From Variovorax sp. YR216 (GTDB taxonomy: Bacteria; Pseudomonadota; Gammaproteobacteria; Burkholderiales; Burkholderiaceae_C), in NCBI RefSeq assembly GCF_900107745.1, contig NZ_FNRO01000003.1, forward strand, positions 620,001 to 684,000: DNA of 64,000 nt, written 5' to 3'. This document shows positions 27,270-35,162 of this stretch, in pieces (positions within the stretch are counted from its first letter, which is position 1; the number at the start of each line of letters is the position of its first letter). A model generated the notes under the pieces. That model searched no databases, was not told the origin of the DNA, and saw only the letters and a program-made list of their open reading frames with translations. A program made the translations under genes and the position numbers.

Positions 27270-28260
27270 GCTCGAGCGGTTTGGCGGGGGCGGGCACGGC
27301 CCGCATGATCTTGTCGATGAGGCTGTCGGGCGTGAAGCCCTCGGAGAGGCCTTCGTAGGACAGCGTGACGCGATGCCGCATCACATCGGGCACCAGCGCG
27401 GTCATGTCCTCGGGCAGCGCGTAGCTGCGGCCGCGCAGCAGCGCGAGCGCGCGTGCGCCTTCGGTCAGGCTGATGCTCGCGCGCGGGCTCGCGCCGAAGG
27501 TGATGAAGCGGCGCAGGTCCTTCAGGCCGTGCTTCTCCGGCGTGCGCGTGGCTGACACGAGCCTGACCGCGTACTGGATCAGCGAAGGATCGACATAGAC
27601 CCGGCGCGCCTCGGCCTGCAGCGCGGCGAGCTGCTCGGTGGTCGCCACGGGCATGGCCGCGACCGGGGGACCGATCACGCGCTCGACGATCACGAACTCT
27701 TCCTCGTCCGTCGGGTAGTCGACCAGCACCTTCATCATGAAGCGGTCCACCTGCGCCTCGGGCAGCGGGTAGGTGCCCTCGGTCTCGATCGGGTTCTGCG
27801 TGGCCATCACGAGGAAAGGGCGCGGCACCAGGTGCGTCTCGCCGGCGATCGTGACCTGGCGCTCCTGCATCACTTCGAGCAGCGCGCTCTGCACCTTGGC
27901 CGGCGCGCGATTGATTTCGTCGGCCAGCAGCAGGTTGGCGAAGACGGGGCCCAGCGAGGTGCTGAAGTCGCCCGTTTTCTGGTTGTAGATGCGCGTGCCG
28001 ACCAAGTCCGCCGGCACGAGGTCGGGCGTGAACTGGATGCGCTTGAACTGCCCGCGCACGGTGTCGGCGAGCGTCTTGACCGTCAGCGTCTTCGCCAGGC
28101 CCGGCACGCCTTCGACCAGCAGGTGGCCGTTGGCGAGCATCGCGACCATCACCCGTTCGAGAAACCGGTCCTGGCCGACGACGACGCGCTTGACCTGATA
28201 GAGGATCTGCTCCATCAGCTCGGCCGTGGATGCGGAGGTCGATTCGGTGTCTGTGCTCAT
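27250..28260 (-). CDS. MoxR-family AAA+ ATPase
   Basis: An AAA+ chaperone-like ATPase of 336 residues. Walker A reads GVPGLAKT (about 55-62), Walker B is LLADEINRAPAK and sensor-1 is ATQNPIETEGTYPLPEAQVDRF. MoxR proteins activate or fold partner VWA proteins, and both DUF58 and VWA partners follow here. It overlaps the DUF58 gene by 20 bp. A membrane-anchored protease gene lies directly upstream on the same strand. Confidence 0.95.
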   Translation of the reverse strand: MSTDTESTSASTAELMEQILYQVKRVVVGQDRFLERVMVAMLANGHLLVEGVPGLAKTLTVKTLADTVRGQFKRIQFTPDLVPADLVGTRIYNQKTGDFSTSLGPVFANLLLADEINRAPAKVQSALLEVMQERQVTIAGETHLVPRPFLVMATQNPIETEGTYPLPEAQVDRFMMKVLVDYPTDEEEFVIVERVIGPPVAAMPVATTEQLAALQAEARRVYVDPSLIQYAVRLVSATRTPEKHGLKDLRRFITFGASPRASISLTEGARALALLRGRSYALPEDMTALVPDVMRHRVTLSYEGLSEGFTPDSLIDKIMRAVPAPAKPLEHEKLVA

Positions 28261-28284
28261 GCGAATGCTCTTTCTTTCGATGGG

Positions 28285-29298
28285 TCAGAAGGGCGGCGAG
28301 CCGGCGGCCGATGCCGCGTTCTCGATCGGCACGGCGAAGCCGATACCGATGAAGGTGCGCTGCTGGGTCGGGTTGAGGATGGCCGTGACGATGCCGAGCA
28401 CCTCGCCGTCCATGTTGATGAGCGGACCGCCCGAATTGCCCGGATTGGCTGCGGCGTCGAACTGGATCAGGTTGCCCAGTTCCTGCTTGCCTTCGGGCGA
28501 GCGGAACGAGCGTTTCAGTCCGGAAACCACGCCGGCCGACACCGACGGCCCGATGCCGAAGGGGAAGCCGACGGCGACGACCTGGTCCCCCGGCTGGAGA
28601 TCGGCGGTGGAGCGCATCGTGGCGGGGATGAGGTCGTCCGGCAGCTTCTGCGCCTGCAGCACCGCGAGGTCGTTTTCGGGCTGCACGCCGGTGATCGTGG
28701 CGGGCGACTCGAGCCCATCGAAGAACGTCACCTTGATCGTTTCGGAGCCTGCGACCACATGCAGGTTGGTCAGGATGATCCCCTTGTCCACGATCACCAC
28801 GCCGGTGCCGACGCCGCGCTCCACCTGCTGGCCAGCCGCTTCGTCGGCGGGCGTCTCCGCGGGCTTGCCTTTGGCGAGATTGCGGCCGCGCTTCTCGACC
28901 TTGGCTTCGGGCGTCGTCTTCTCGGTGCCGTAGCCGACCACGCGCACCACCGAGGGCCGGATGATCTCGGCCGCCTTGGCCGCGGGCGAGGGCAAGGTGG
29001 TGGTGTGCAGAGTGCGCAGCACCGCCTGGTCGATGTCCTTCTGCGTGAGCTGGCGGTAGCCCTTGGGCCACATCACCGCACCGGTGGCGCCCATGCCGAC
29101 CACGAGCGCGACGAGCAGCGCGAAGCTGCGGCGTCCAGGCTGCCAGCGCTGCGGCGCCTGGGGAACTGCAGCGGCTTGTGCGGGTTGCGATTGCGTCGTG
29201 TCGGTACCGTCCGACGCGTTCTGTGCGATGGTCGCGCCGGGTTCTGCCGCGTTGCGCGGCTCTCTGGGCGAGCGGCTGTAGAAAGCAGGCCTGCGCAT
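28285..29298 (-). CDS. Membrane-anchored trypsin-like serine protease (HtrA/DegS-like, no PDZ)
   Basis: A protease of 337 residues with a proline/glutamine-rich cytoplasmic N-terminus, one membrane helix (about 56-78) and a periplasmic chymotrypsin-fold domain. The triad is visible: TNLHVVAG (His), ENDLAVLQ (Asp) and GNSGGPLIN (Ser). It ends soon after the protease fold, so there is no PDZ domain. The ATG at 29296-29298 is preferred; an upstream extension overlaps the divergent TatD gene. It is 24 bp upstream of moxR and likely co-transcribed, suggesting an envelope quality-control unit. Confidence 0.9.
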   Translation of the reverse strand: MRRPAFYSRSPREPRNAAEPGATIAQNASDGTDTTQSQPAQAAAVPQAPQRWQPGRRSFALLVALVVGMGATGAVMWPKGYRQLTQKDIDQAVLRTLHTTTLPSPAAKAAEIIRPSVVRVVGYGTEKTTPEAKVEKRGRNLAKGKPAETPADEAAGQQVERGVGTGVVIVDKGIILTNLHVVAGSETIKVTFFDGLESPATITGVQPENDLAVLQAQKLPDDLIPATMRSTADLQPGDQVVAVGFPFGIGPSVSAGVVSGLKRSFRSPEGKQELGNLIQFDAAANPGNSGGPLINMDGEVLGIVTAILNPTQQRTFIGIGFAVPIENAASAAGSPPF

Positions 29299-29385
29299 CG
29301 GGCACCTCCGGCAAAAGAGAACGCTTGAGGAGGCACGGTAGCACGCTTTCCGGAGGTCTGCATGCCCTTCGGGCATGATCGCGAG

Positions 29386-30246
29386 ATGGCCGTCTTCGTC
29401 GATACCCACTGCCATCTCGACGCGCCCGAATTCGGCGCCGAGATGCCCCGGATCAGGGCGCGCGCAGCGAGCCTCGGCGTCGGGCTTTGCGTGATTCCGG
29501 CCGTGGCAGCCTTCAACTTCACCGTGGTGCGCGAGCTGGCGCATCTGCAGGGCGACGCCTACGCGCTCGGCATCCATCCGATGTGCACCGGGCAGGCGCT
29601 GGACGAGCATCTGGATGAACTCGATGCCGAACTGGCGCGCCGGCGCGACGACCCGCGGCTGGTGGCTGTCGGCGAGATCGGGCTCGACTTCTTCGCCCCA
29701 GGCCTCGATGCCGACCGGCAGGCGAAGTTCTTTCACACTCAGTTGCAGCTTGCGCGCAAGCATGAACTGCCGGTGATCATTCATGTGCGCCGGTCGGTGG
29801 ACAAGGTGCTGAAGCATCTTCGCCAGGCGGCGCCGGGGCAGCGCTGGCACGGCATCGCGCACGCGTTCAACGGCAGCGAGCAGCAGGCGCAGGCATGCAT
29901 CGATCTCGGGCTCAAGCTGGGCTTCGGCGGGGCGGTGACCTTCGAACGGGCCCTGCAGCTGCGACGGCTGGCGCAGGCCGTTCCGCTGGAGGCGATCGTC
30001 ATGGAAACCGACGCGCCCGACATCCAGCCGCAGTGGATCTACCGCACGCAGGCCCAGCGCGATGCCGGCGAGCCGCAGGGGCGCAACGAGCCCGGCGAAC
30101 TGCCGCGTATCGGCGAAGTGGTGGCCGACTTGCGAGGCATGTCCGTGGAGGCGCTGGCCGAGGCGACCACCCGCAATGCGATCGAGGCGCTGCCGCGTCT
30201 GTCTTCGCTGATCGGCGTGTCGGCAAGTATGCTGCGCACCGCGTAG
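29386..30246 (+). CDS. TatD-family metal-dependent hydrolase/DNase
   Basis: A TIM-barrel metallohydrolase of 286 residues. VDTHCHLD (about 5-12) gives the first metal histidines. VGEIGLDFF carries the Glu ligand, PVIIHVRRS a further His, and METDAPDIQPQW the catalytic Asp. Family members are 3'-5' DNases involved in repair or DNA degradation. ATG 29386 is chosen because the barrel begins immediately; an ATG 24 bp upstream is also open. Confidence 0.92.
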   Translation: MAVFVDTHCHLDAPEFGAEMPRIRARAASLGVGLCVIPAVAAFNFTVVRELAHLQGDAYALGIHPMCTGQALDEHLDELDAELARRRDDPRLVAVGEIGLDFFAPGLDADRQAKFFHTQLQLARKHELPVIIHVRRSVDKVLKHLRQAAPGQRWHGIAHAFNGSEQQAQACIDLGLKLGFGGAVTFERALQLRRLAQAVPLEAIVMETDAPDIQPQWIYRTQAQRDAGEPQGRNEPGELPRIGEVVADLRGMSVEALAEATTRNAIEALPRLSSLIGVSASMLRTA

Positions 30247-30385
30247 GCCGATCGCTCGACTTGCGCGACAGCGGCCCGGGCGTGGGTTTTCGGTGTCATC
30301 CTTGGGCTCTGGGCAGTCGTTGTATTGCCATGTGCAAGCACCAGTGGCTCGCCAGGCCACTTCAACTTACTAGGAGCCTTCCAAG

Positions 30386-30817
30386 ATGAACAAGACTTTC
30401 GTCCGCATCCTTCCTGCCGCATTGACACTCGCCGTCGCGTCGGTCGCACTGCCGGCCCTGGCGCAGAACACCGCCGCGCCCTCGACGACCGAGAAAGTGG
30501 AAAACACCAGCAAGGAAGCATGGGACTCCACCAAGAGCGGCACCAAGAAGGCGGTGAAGGCCACCGAGCACGGCGGCGAAAAGGCCTGGGATGCGACCAA
30601 GAGCGGTAGCGAAAAGGCGTGGGACGCCACCAAGCACGGCAGCCAGAAGGCCTGGGACGCCACCAAGCACGGGGCGCACGCCACCGGCAAGGCCGTGAGC
30701 GATGCGGGCAGCGCGGCCGCCGGCGCCACGCGCAAGGCCGGCGACAAGATCGGGGAGCAGATCCCCGGCACCGAGCAGCATGACGCGAAGGTCAAGCAAG
30801 AAGCGAAGAAGCCCTGA
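30386..30817 (+). CDS. Secreted Lys/Ala-rich repeat protein
   Basis: A small exported protein of 143 residues. The signal peptide (MNKTFVRILPAALTLAVASVALPALAQ) is cleaved near residue 27. The mature chain is low-complexity, with four imperfect copies of an 11-12 residue unit of the form KAWDATKHGSQ between about 55 and 95. A flanking amphipathic helix contains SDAGSAAAGATRKAGDKIGEQI. This looks like a periplasmic LEA-like or stress-protective helical protein; function is not known. Its strong intrinsic terminator follows at 30847-30870. Confidence 0.8.
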   Translation: MNKTFVRILPAALTLAVASVALPALAQNTAAPSTTEKVENTSKEAWDSTKSGTKKAVKATEHGGEKAWDATKSGSEKAWDATKHGSQKAWDATKHGAHATGKAVSDAGSAAAGATRKAGDKIGEQIPGTEQHDAKVKQEAKKP

Positions 30818-30846
30818 GTTCCTCGCGTTTCGCGCGCCGCAATGAA

Positions 30847-30874
30847 GAAACCCGCCGGAAGGCGGGTTTCGCTT
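30847..30874. terminator. Bidirectional intrinsic terminator
   Basis: GAAACCCGCC and GGCGGGTTTC form a perfect 10-bp stem around GGAA (30847-30870), followed by GCTTTT on the plus strand. A-rich sequence on the other side serves the convergent MscS gene. Confidence 0.85.
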
Positions 30875-30884
30875 TTGGGGGGCT

Positions 30885-31721
30885 TCAGGCCGGCTTGACG
30901 GGCGGTGGCGTGAGGTGGCGCTGCACCAGCGGTGTCTCCGGCGTCGGGTAGCCGGCGGCGCCGAAGGTCTTGACAATCGCCTTGTGCGTGTCGAAGTAGA
31001 CCTGCCAGTAGTGGTCGGTGTGCGTGTAGGGCCGCACCGCGAGCAGCGGGCCTTCGGGCGTGAACTGGAGGATCTCCACGTCCGCCGGCTGCTCCTTCGA
31101 GACGTTGGGGATTTCGCCCACCGCAGCCTTGAGTCGCTGGATGGCGTCGCCGACATCCACGCCGTTCGCGATCTTGGCCGTGATGTCGACACGCCGCCAC
31201 TGCAGCGTGCTGAAGTTCTGGATCGTCTCGGACAACACCTTGTTGTTGCCGACGGTCACGACGGTGTTGTCCGGAGAGATGAGCGTGGTGCCGAAGAGGC
31301 CCAGTTCCTTGACAGTGCCAGTCACGCCGCCGCCGACGGTGACGAAATCACCCACGCGGTACGGCCGCAGCACCTGCAGGAACACGCCGGCCGCGAAGTG
31401 CGTGAGCAGGCCGCCCCAGGCGGTGCCGATGGCGAGGCCCGCGCCGGCCAGCAGCACCGCGAAGGAGGTGGTGCGGATGCCGAACATGTCGAGGATCGCG
31501 AGGATCAGGACGATGTTCAGGATCACGCCGAGGATCGAGATCAGGTAGTGGCTCAGCGTCGGGTCCATGCGCTTGCCGCGTTCGATCGCCTTGCCGACGA
31601 GCTTCTGGGCCAGGCCGATGAGCCATCGGCCGATGACCCAGGCGATCAGGGCGCCGATGACTTTCAGGCCAAAATCGACGCCCTGCGTCGTGATGAACGT
31701 CCAGATCGCTTCCGTATTCAA
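30885..31721 (-). CDS. MscS-family mechanosensitive channel
   Basis: A small-conductance mechanosensitive channel of 278 residues with three membrane helices (about 18-36, 62-84, 90-112). The pore helix is Gly/Ala rich (FAVLLAGAGLAIGTAWGGLL). The beta domain follows with PYRVGDFVTVGGGVTGTVKELGLFGT. A TTG start at 31719-31721 is preferred because AGGAG stands 6 nt upstream and the protein then has the usual short N-terminus. A longer open frame to 31886 runs antisense into the next gene. Expected role: relief of hypo-osmotic stress. Confidence 0.9.
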   Translation of the reverse strand: MNTEAIWTFITTQGVDFGLKVIGALIAWVIGRWLIGLAQKLVGKAIERGKRMDPTLSHYLISILGVILNIVLILAILDMFGIRTTSFAVLLAGAGLAIGTAWGGLLTHFAAGVFLQVLRPYRVGDFVTVGGGVTGTVKELGLFGTTLISPDNTVVTVGNNKVLSETIQNFSTLQWRRVDITAKIANGVDVGDAIQRLKAAVGEIPNVSKEQPADVEILQFTPEGPLLAVRPYTHTDHYWQVYFDTHKAIVKTFGAAGYPTPETPLVQRHLTPPPVKPA

Positions 31722-31764
31722 GTTCTTCTCCTCACAGTGCCAGCGATTCACACCGGCAAGCGTT

Positions 31765-32298
31765 ATGGATAAGCCAGCCTCGCGCCCAATCGACGCGGAC
31801 GCCGTGCTCACGGGCCTCGCACCGATCGTGTCCGAGAACACCGCCTTGTTGATCCTCGGCAGCTTTCCTGGCGCACGTTCGATCACGGAGCAGCGGTATT
31901 ATGCGCACCCGCAGAATCATTTCTGGAAAATTTTGCAGGCCCTGTGGCCCGCAAACCCGCTCCCAGCGGGCGTTGATAGCTATCAAAAGCGTAGCGAGTG
32001 GCTGCTCGACCGAGGGCTGGGCGTGTGGGACGTCTACGCGAGTTGCCGGCGCGAAGGCAGCCTCGACACGGCGATCCGCGATGCGGTCGTGAACGACATC
32101 GTGAGCCTGCGCCTGCCGAAGCTCGTGGCCATCGCGCACAACGGGGGCGAGAGCTTCAAGCATGCAAGGCACACGCGCACGCTCGGCGTGCCGGTCCATC
32201 GGCTGCCGTCGTCGAGTCCCGCCAACGCATCGTGGAGCTTCGAGCGCAAGGTCCACGCCTGGCGCGAAGTGTTTGAAAGGTATCTGGACATTCCATGA
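31765..32298 (+). CDS. Family 6 uracil/hypoxanthine-DNA glycosylase
   Basis: A protein of 177 residues resembling DNA-deoxyinosine glycosylase (UDG superfamily family 6). Motif 1 reads LGSFPGARSITEQRYYAHPQNHFW (about 31-54), including the Asn in HPQNHFW used for catalysis. Then GVWDVYASCRREGSLDTAI and LPSSSPANA form motif 2. A short stretch (about 31951-31990, residues about 63-75) consists of two neat DNA palindromes and is unlike the surrounding codons. The start overlaps no other gene. It ends in an ATGA overlap with the following gene. Confidence 0.88.
   Translation: MDKPASRPIDADAVLTGLAPIVSENTALLILGSFPGARSITEQRYYAHPQNHFWKILQALWPANPLPAGVDSYQKRSEWLLDRGLGVWDVYASCRREGSLDTAIRDAVVNDIVSLRLPKLVAIAHNGGESFKHARHTRTLGVPVHRLPSSSPANASWSFERKVHAWREVFERYLDIP
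31956..31986. repeat. Two tandem palindromes inside a coding sequence
   Basis: CCCGCT/AGCGGG around CCC (31956-31970) is followed by the perfect 14-bp palindrome TTGATAGCTATCAA (31973-31986). A similar layout, a GGGC/GCCC hairpin next to GCTATCAAAA, is seen near 52090-52125 upstream of ribF. This appears to be a small interspersed repeat that has been absorbed into an open reading frame. Confidence 0.5.
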
Positions 32299-33038
32299 AA
32301 GTCTCTCTCCCCGAAGTCAACTTCTCCGATTGGGGAGACGTGCGCTACCTGCATCTGGGCACGGAGTGGGTACAGGGCTCGATGAAGCTCGACGCGCCTT
32401 TCGACATCGAGCTCGAATACGTGCAGCGCATGATGGCGTGGCTGCTCTTCGTCGACCCGGCCAGCGTCGCGAAGCGCCATGCGATGCAGCTCGGGCTCGG
32501 GGCCGCGAGCCTCACCAAGTTCTGCCGCAAGACGCTGCGCATGCGCACCACCGCGATCGAACTCAATCCCCAGGTGGTCGCAGCATGCCGGGGCTGGTTC
32601 AAGCTGCCGGCGGACGATGCGAAGCTCCAGATCGTGGTGGCCGATGCGGCCACCGAGATCCGCCAGCCGCAATGGCTCGGCACCGTCGATGCGCTGCAGG
32701 TCGATCTCTACGACCACGAAGCCGCCGCGCCGGTGCTCGACAGCGAAGACTTCTACGCCGACTGCCGCGGTCTCCTGTCCGAGGACGGGTGCATGACGGT
32801 CAACCTTTTCGGCCGCTCGTCCAGCTACGAGCGCAGCCTCGCGAAGATCGTCGCGGTCTTTGGCGAGGAGGCGGTCTGGGCCTTCAAGCCGACGCGAGAA
32901 GGCAACACGATCGTGCTGGCGCAGCGCGAAGCCAGCCGGCCGAAACGGCCCGTGCTTGCCGACCGTGCGCAAACCATCCAGACTCGCTGGAGTCTGCCCG
33001 CTCCCAAATGGCTGCGCGTGTTCAAGCCCGTGGCTTGA
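32295..33038 (+). CDS. Spermidine synthase-like methyltransferase-fold protein
   Basis: A protein of 247 residues with the Rossmann-type core of the spermine/spermidine synthase superfamily. MQLGLGAASLTKF is the nucleotide-binding loop, TAIELNPQVV carries the acidic residue and DALQVDLYDHEAAAP sits where the catalytic Asp pair is found. The polyamine-binding half is reduced, so the substrate is uncertain and it may not make spermidine. The ATG overlaps the preceding glycosylase stop (ATGA). It is followed 21 bp later by the secretion-type ATPase gene. Confidence 0.8.
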   Translation: MKVSLPEVNFSDWGDVRYLHLGTEWVQGSMKLDAPFDIELEYVQRMMAWLLFVDPASVAKRHAMQLGLGAASLTKFCRKTLRMRTTAIELNPQVVAACRGWFKLPADDAKLQIVVADAATEIRQPQWLGTVDALQVDLYDHEAAAPVLDSEDFYADCRGLLSEDGCMTVNLFGRSSSYERSLAKIVAVFGEEAVWAFKPTREGNTIVLAQREASRPKRPVLADRAQTIQTRWSLPAPKWLRVFKPVA

Positions 33039-33059
33039 GCGCCGTCAGGCTCTCCCTCT

Positions 33060-34844
33060 ATGAATGCTGTGACCTTGCCTTCTCCTGATCCCCGGTTCGA
33101 AGGGCCGCTCGATCTGCGGCACCTGATCGAATGGCTTGCGCGGGATGGCGTGATCTCGCCGCCCGAAGCCAAGCGGACGCTCACGCGCTGCGCGCAGGCG
33201 CAGAGCCGCCAGGCGCCGCTGGTGCGCCTCGCCAGCGTCGCGATGACGCGCGAGAGCGACGGCAAGCCGCTCGATCTGGAAATGCTCACCCAATGGCTGG
33301 CCAGCCGCGCAGGGCTCGCTTACTTGCGCATCGATCCGCTGAAGGTCGACGTGGGCAAGGTGGCCGACACCATGAGCGCGGCGTACGCGGAGCGGCACAA
33401 GGTGCTGCCGGTGCAGGTGACGCCGAGCGAAGTGGTGGTCGCGACCTCGGAGCCGTTCCTGACCGACTGGATCCCCGAGGTCGAACGCCAGTCGCGCCGG
33501 TCGGTGCGGCGCGTGGTCGCGAATCCGGCGGACATCCAGCGCTACACGGCGGAGTTCTTCGCGCTCGCGAAGTCGGTCCGCGCGGCGCAGAAGGCGGGCT
33601 CCAGCGCGGGCAGCGCGAGCTTCGAGCAGCTGGTCGAGCTCGGCAAGTCCAACAAGCAGCTCGACGCCAACGACCAGAGCGTGGTGCAGGTTGTGGACTG
33701 GCTCTGGCAATACGCCTTCGACCAGCGCGCGAGCGACATCCACCTCGAACCGCGCCGCGACCAGGGCGTGATCCGCTTCCGCATCGACGGCGTGCTGCAT
33801 CCGGCCTATCAGATGCCGATGGGCGTGATGAACGCGATGGTGTCGCGGATCAAGCTGCTCGGCCGCATGGACGTGGTCGAGAAGCGCCGCCCACTCGACG
33901 GCCGCATCAAGACCCGCAACATCCGCGGCGAAGAAATCGAGATGCGGCTTTCCACGCTGCCCACCGCCTTCGGCGAGAAGATGGTGATGCGGATCTTCGA
34001 CCCGGACACCGCGGTCAAGGACCTCGACGCGCTGGGCTTCGCGCAGCACGATGCGAAGCGCTGGGAGCAGCTCGTGACGCGGCCGCACGGCATCATCCTC
34101 GTGACCGGCCCGACCGGCTCCGGCAAGACGACCACGCTCTATTCCACGCTCAAGCGCGTGGCGACCGAGGAAGTCAACGTGAGCACGGTGGAGGACCCGA
34201 TCGAGATGATCGAGCCCTCGTTCAACCAGACGCAGGTGCAGCCGCAGCTCGACTTCGGCTTCACCGAGGGCCTGCGCGCGTTGATGCGCCAGGATCCGGA
34301 CATCATCATGGTGGGCGAGATCCGCGATCTCGCCACCGCCGAGATGGCGGTACAGGCGGCGCTGACCGGCCACCTCGTCTTCAGCACGCTCCACACCAAC
34401 GATGCGCCGAGCGCGATCACGCGGCTGATGGAACTCGGCGTGCCCTCGTACCTCATCAACGCGGTGATGCTCGGTGTGCTGGCCCAGCGGCTGGTGCGCA
34501 CGCTGTGTCCGCACTGCAAGGCGCCCGACGAATCGATCACGCGCGAGAAGCTCGCGGAGTTCGTTGCGCCCTGGCAGATCAGTGGTTCGGTGCGCGCCTA
34601 CCGGCCGGTGGGTTGCGTGGACTGCCGCATGACGGGCTACATGGGCCGCATGGGCCTGTACGAGTTGCTCACCGTGTCCGAAGCGTTCAAGAGCGAAGTC
34701 ACCAAGGAGCCGAGCATGGCGCCGCTGCGGCGGCAGGCGGTGGCAGATGGCATGCGGCCGCTGCGGTTGGCCGGCGCGCTCAGGATCGCCGAAGGGCTCA
34801 CCACCATCGAGGAAGTGCTCAGCGCGACGCCGCCGCTCGAATAG
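33060..34844 (+). CDS. GspE/PilB-family secretion ATPase
   Basis: A hexameric secretion/pilus motor ATPase of 594 residues. The N-terminal GspE domain (about 60-170) precedes the ATPase domain, with Walker A GPTGSGKTT near 349-357, Asp box, Walker B QDPDIIMVGEIRD and His box HLVFSTLHTNDAPSA. A tetracysteine zinc region (CPHCKAP then CVDCRMTG) is near 480-525. It could drive type II secretion or type IV pili. No pseudopilin, inner-membrane platform or secretin genes are in the window, so it is an orphan here. Confidence 0.93.
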   Translation: MNAVTLPSPDPRFEGPLDLRHLIEWLARDGVISPPEAKRTLTRCAQAQSRQAPLVRLASVAMTRESDGKPLDLEMLTQWLASRAGLAYLRIDPLKVDVGKVADTMSAAYAERHKVLPVQVTPSEVVVATSEPFLTDWIPEVERQSRRSVRRVVANPADIQRYTAEFFALAKSVRAAQKAGSSAGSASFEQLVELGKSNKQLDANDQSVVQVVDWLWQYAFDQRASDIHLEPRRDQGVIRFRIDGVLHPAYQMPMGVMNAMVSRIKLLGRMDVVEKRRPLDGRIKTRNIRGEEIEMRLSTLPTAFGEKMVMRIFDPDTAVKDLDALGFAQHDAKRWEQLVTRPHGIILVTGPTGSGKTTTLYSTLKRVATEEVNVSTVEDPIEMIEPSFNQTQVQPQLDFGFTEGLRALMRQDPDIIMVGEIRDLATAEMAVQAALTGHLVFSTLHTNDAPSAITRLMELGVPSYLINAVMLGVLAQRLVRTLCPHCKAPDESITREKLAEFVAPWQISGSVRAYRPVGCVDCRMTGYMGRMGLYELLTVSEAFKSEVTKEPSMAPLRRQAVADGMRPLRLAGALRIAEGLTTIEEVLSATPPLE

Positions 34845-34897
34845 CCGGCTTCCCTGCAGCTCTGCGAGCTGGAAAAAGGAAGAATTTCACGATCGGC

Positions 34898-34920
34898 GCC
34901 GATAGCAACATCGGCTTTTT
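34898..34920 (+). terminator. Intrinsic terminator after the GspE-like gene
   Basis: GCCGAT and ATCGGC pair around a 6-nt loop and are followed directly by TTTTT, 54 bp past the stop codon of the ATPase gene. Confidence 0.7.
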
Positions 34921-34983
34921 GGATGATTCCCAGCGCCTGTTCCGAGGCGCAAAGTCGCACCTACGACGACTTGGGGGAACGAC

Positions 34984-35142
34984 ATGGACTCTGAGGTTTT
35001 CACGATTGGCGCACTGGCACTGCTCGTTGCAGGTGGCTGGTTGATCGACCTTCTGAACCATCGTGAGGAATCCCGCCTCAGTCGCGGCATGGCCCGCCAG
35101 CTCAAGAAATCGGCAGACACCCTCCACGGCATGCTGCACTGA
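34984..35142 (+). CDS. Small single-span membrane peptide (52 residues)
   Basis: A short open frame reads MDSEVFTIGALALLVAGGWL, then IDLLNHREESRLSRGMARQLKKSADTLHGMLH in continuation. One hydrophobic helix spans residues about 5-23, followed by a positively charged amphipathic tail, which fits a cytoplasmic-tail membrane peptide. GGGGGAACGAC stands just before the ATG as a purine-rich ribosome-binding site. It lies right after a terminator, so it has its own promoter or none. Function is unknown. It converges on the ParB-domain gene. Confidence 0.55.
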   Translation: MDSEVFTIGALALLVAGGWLIDLLNHREESRLSRGMARQLKKSADTLHGMLH

Positions 35143-35162
35143 CTTCCAGGCGACCGCCTCAC

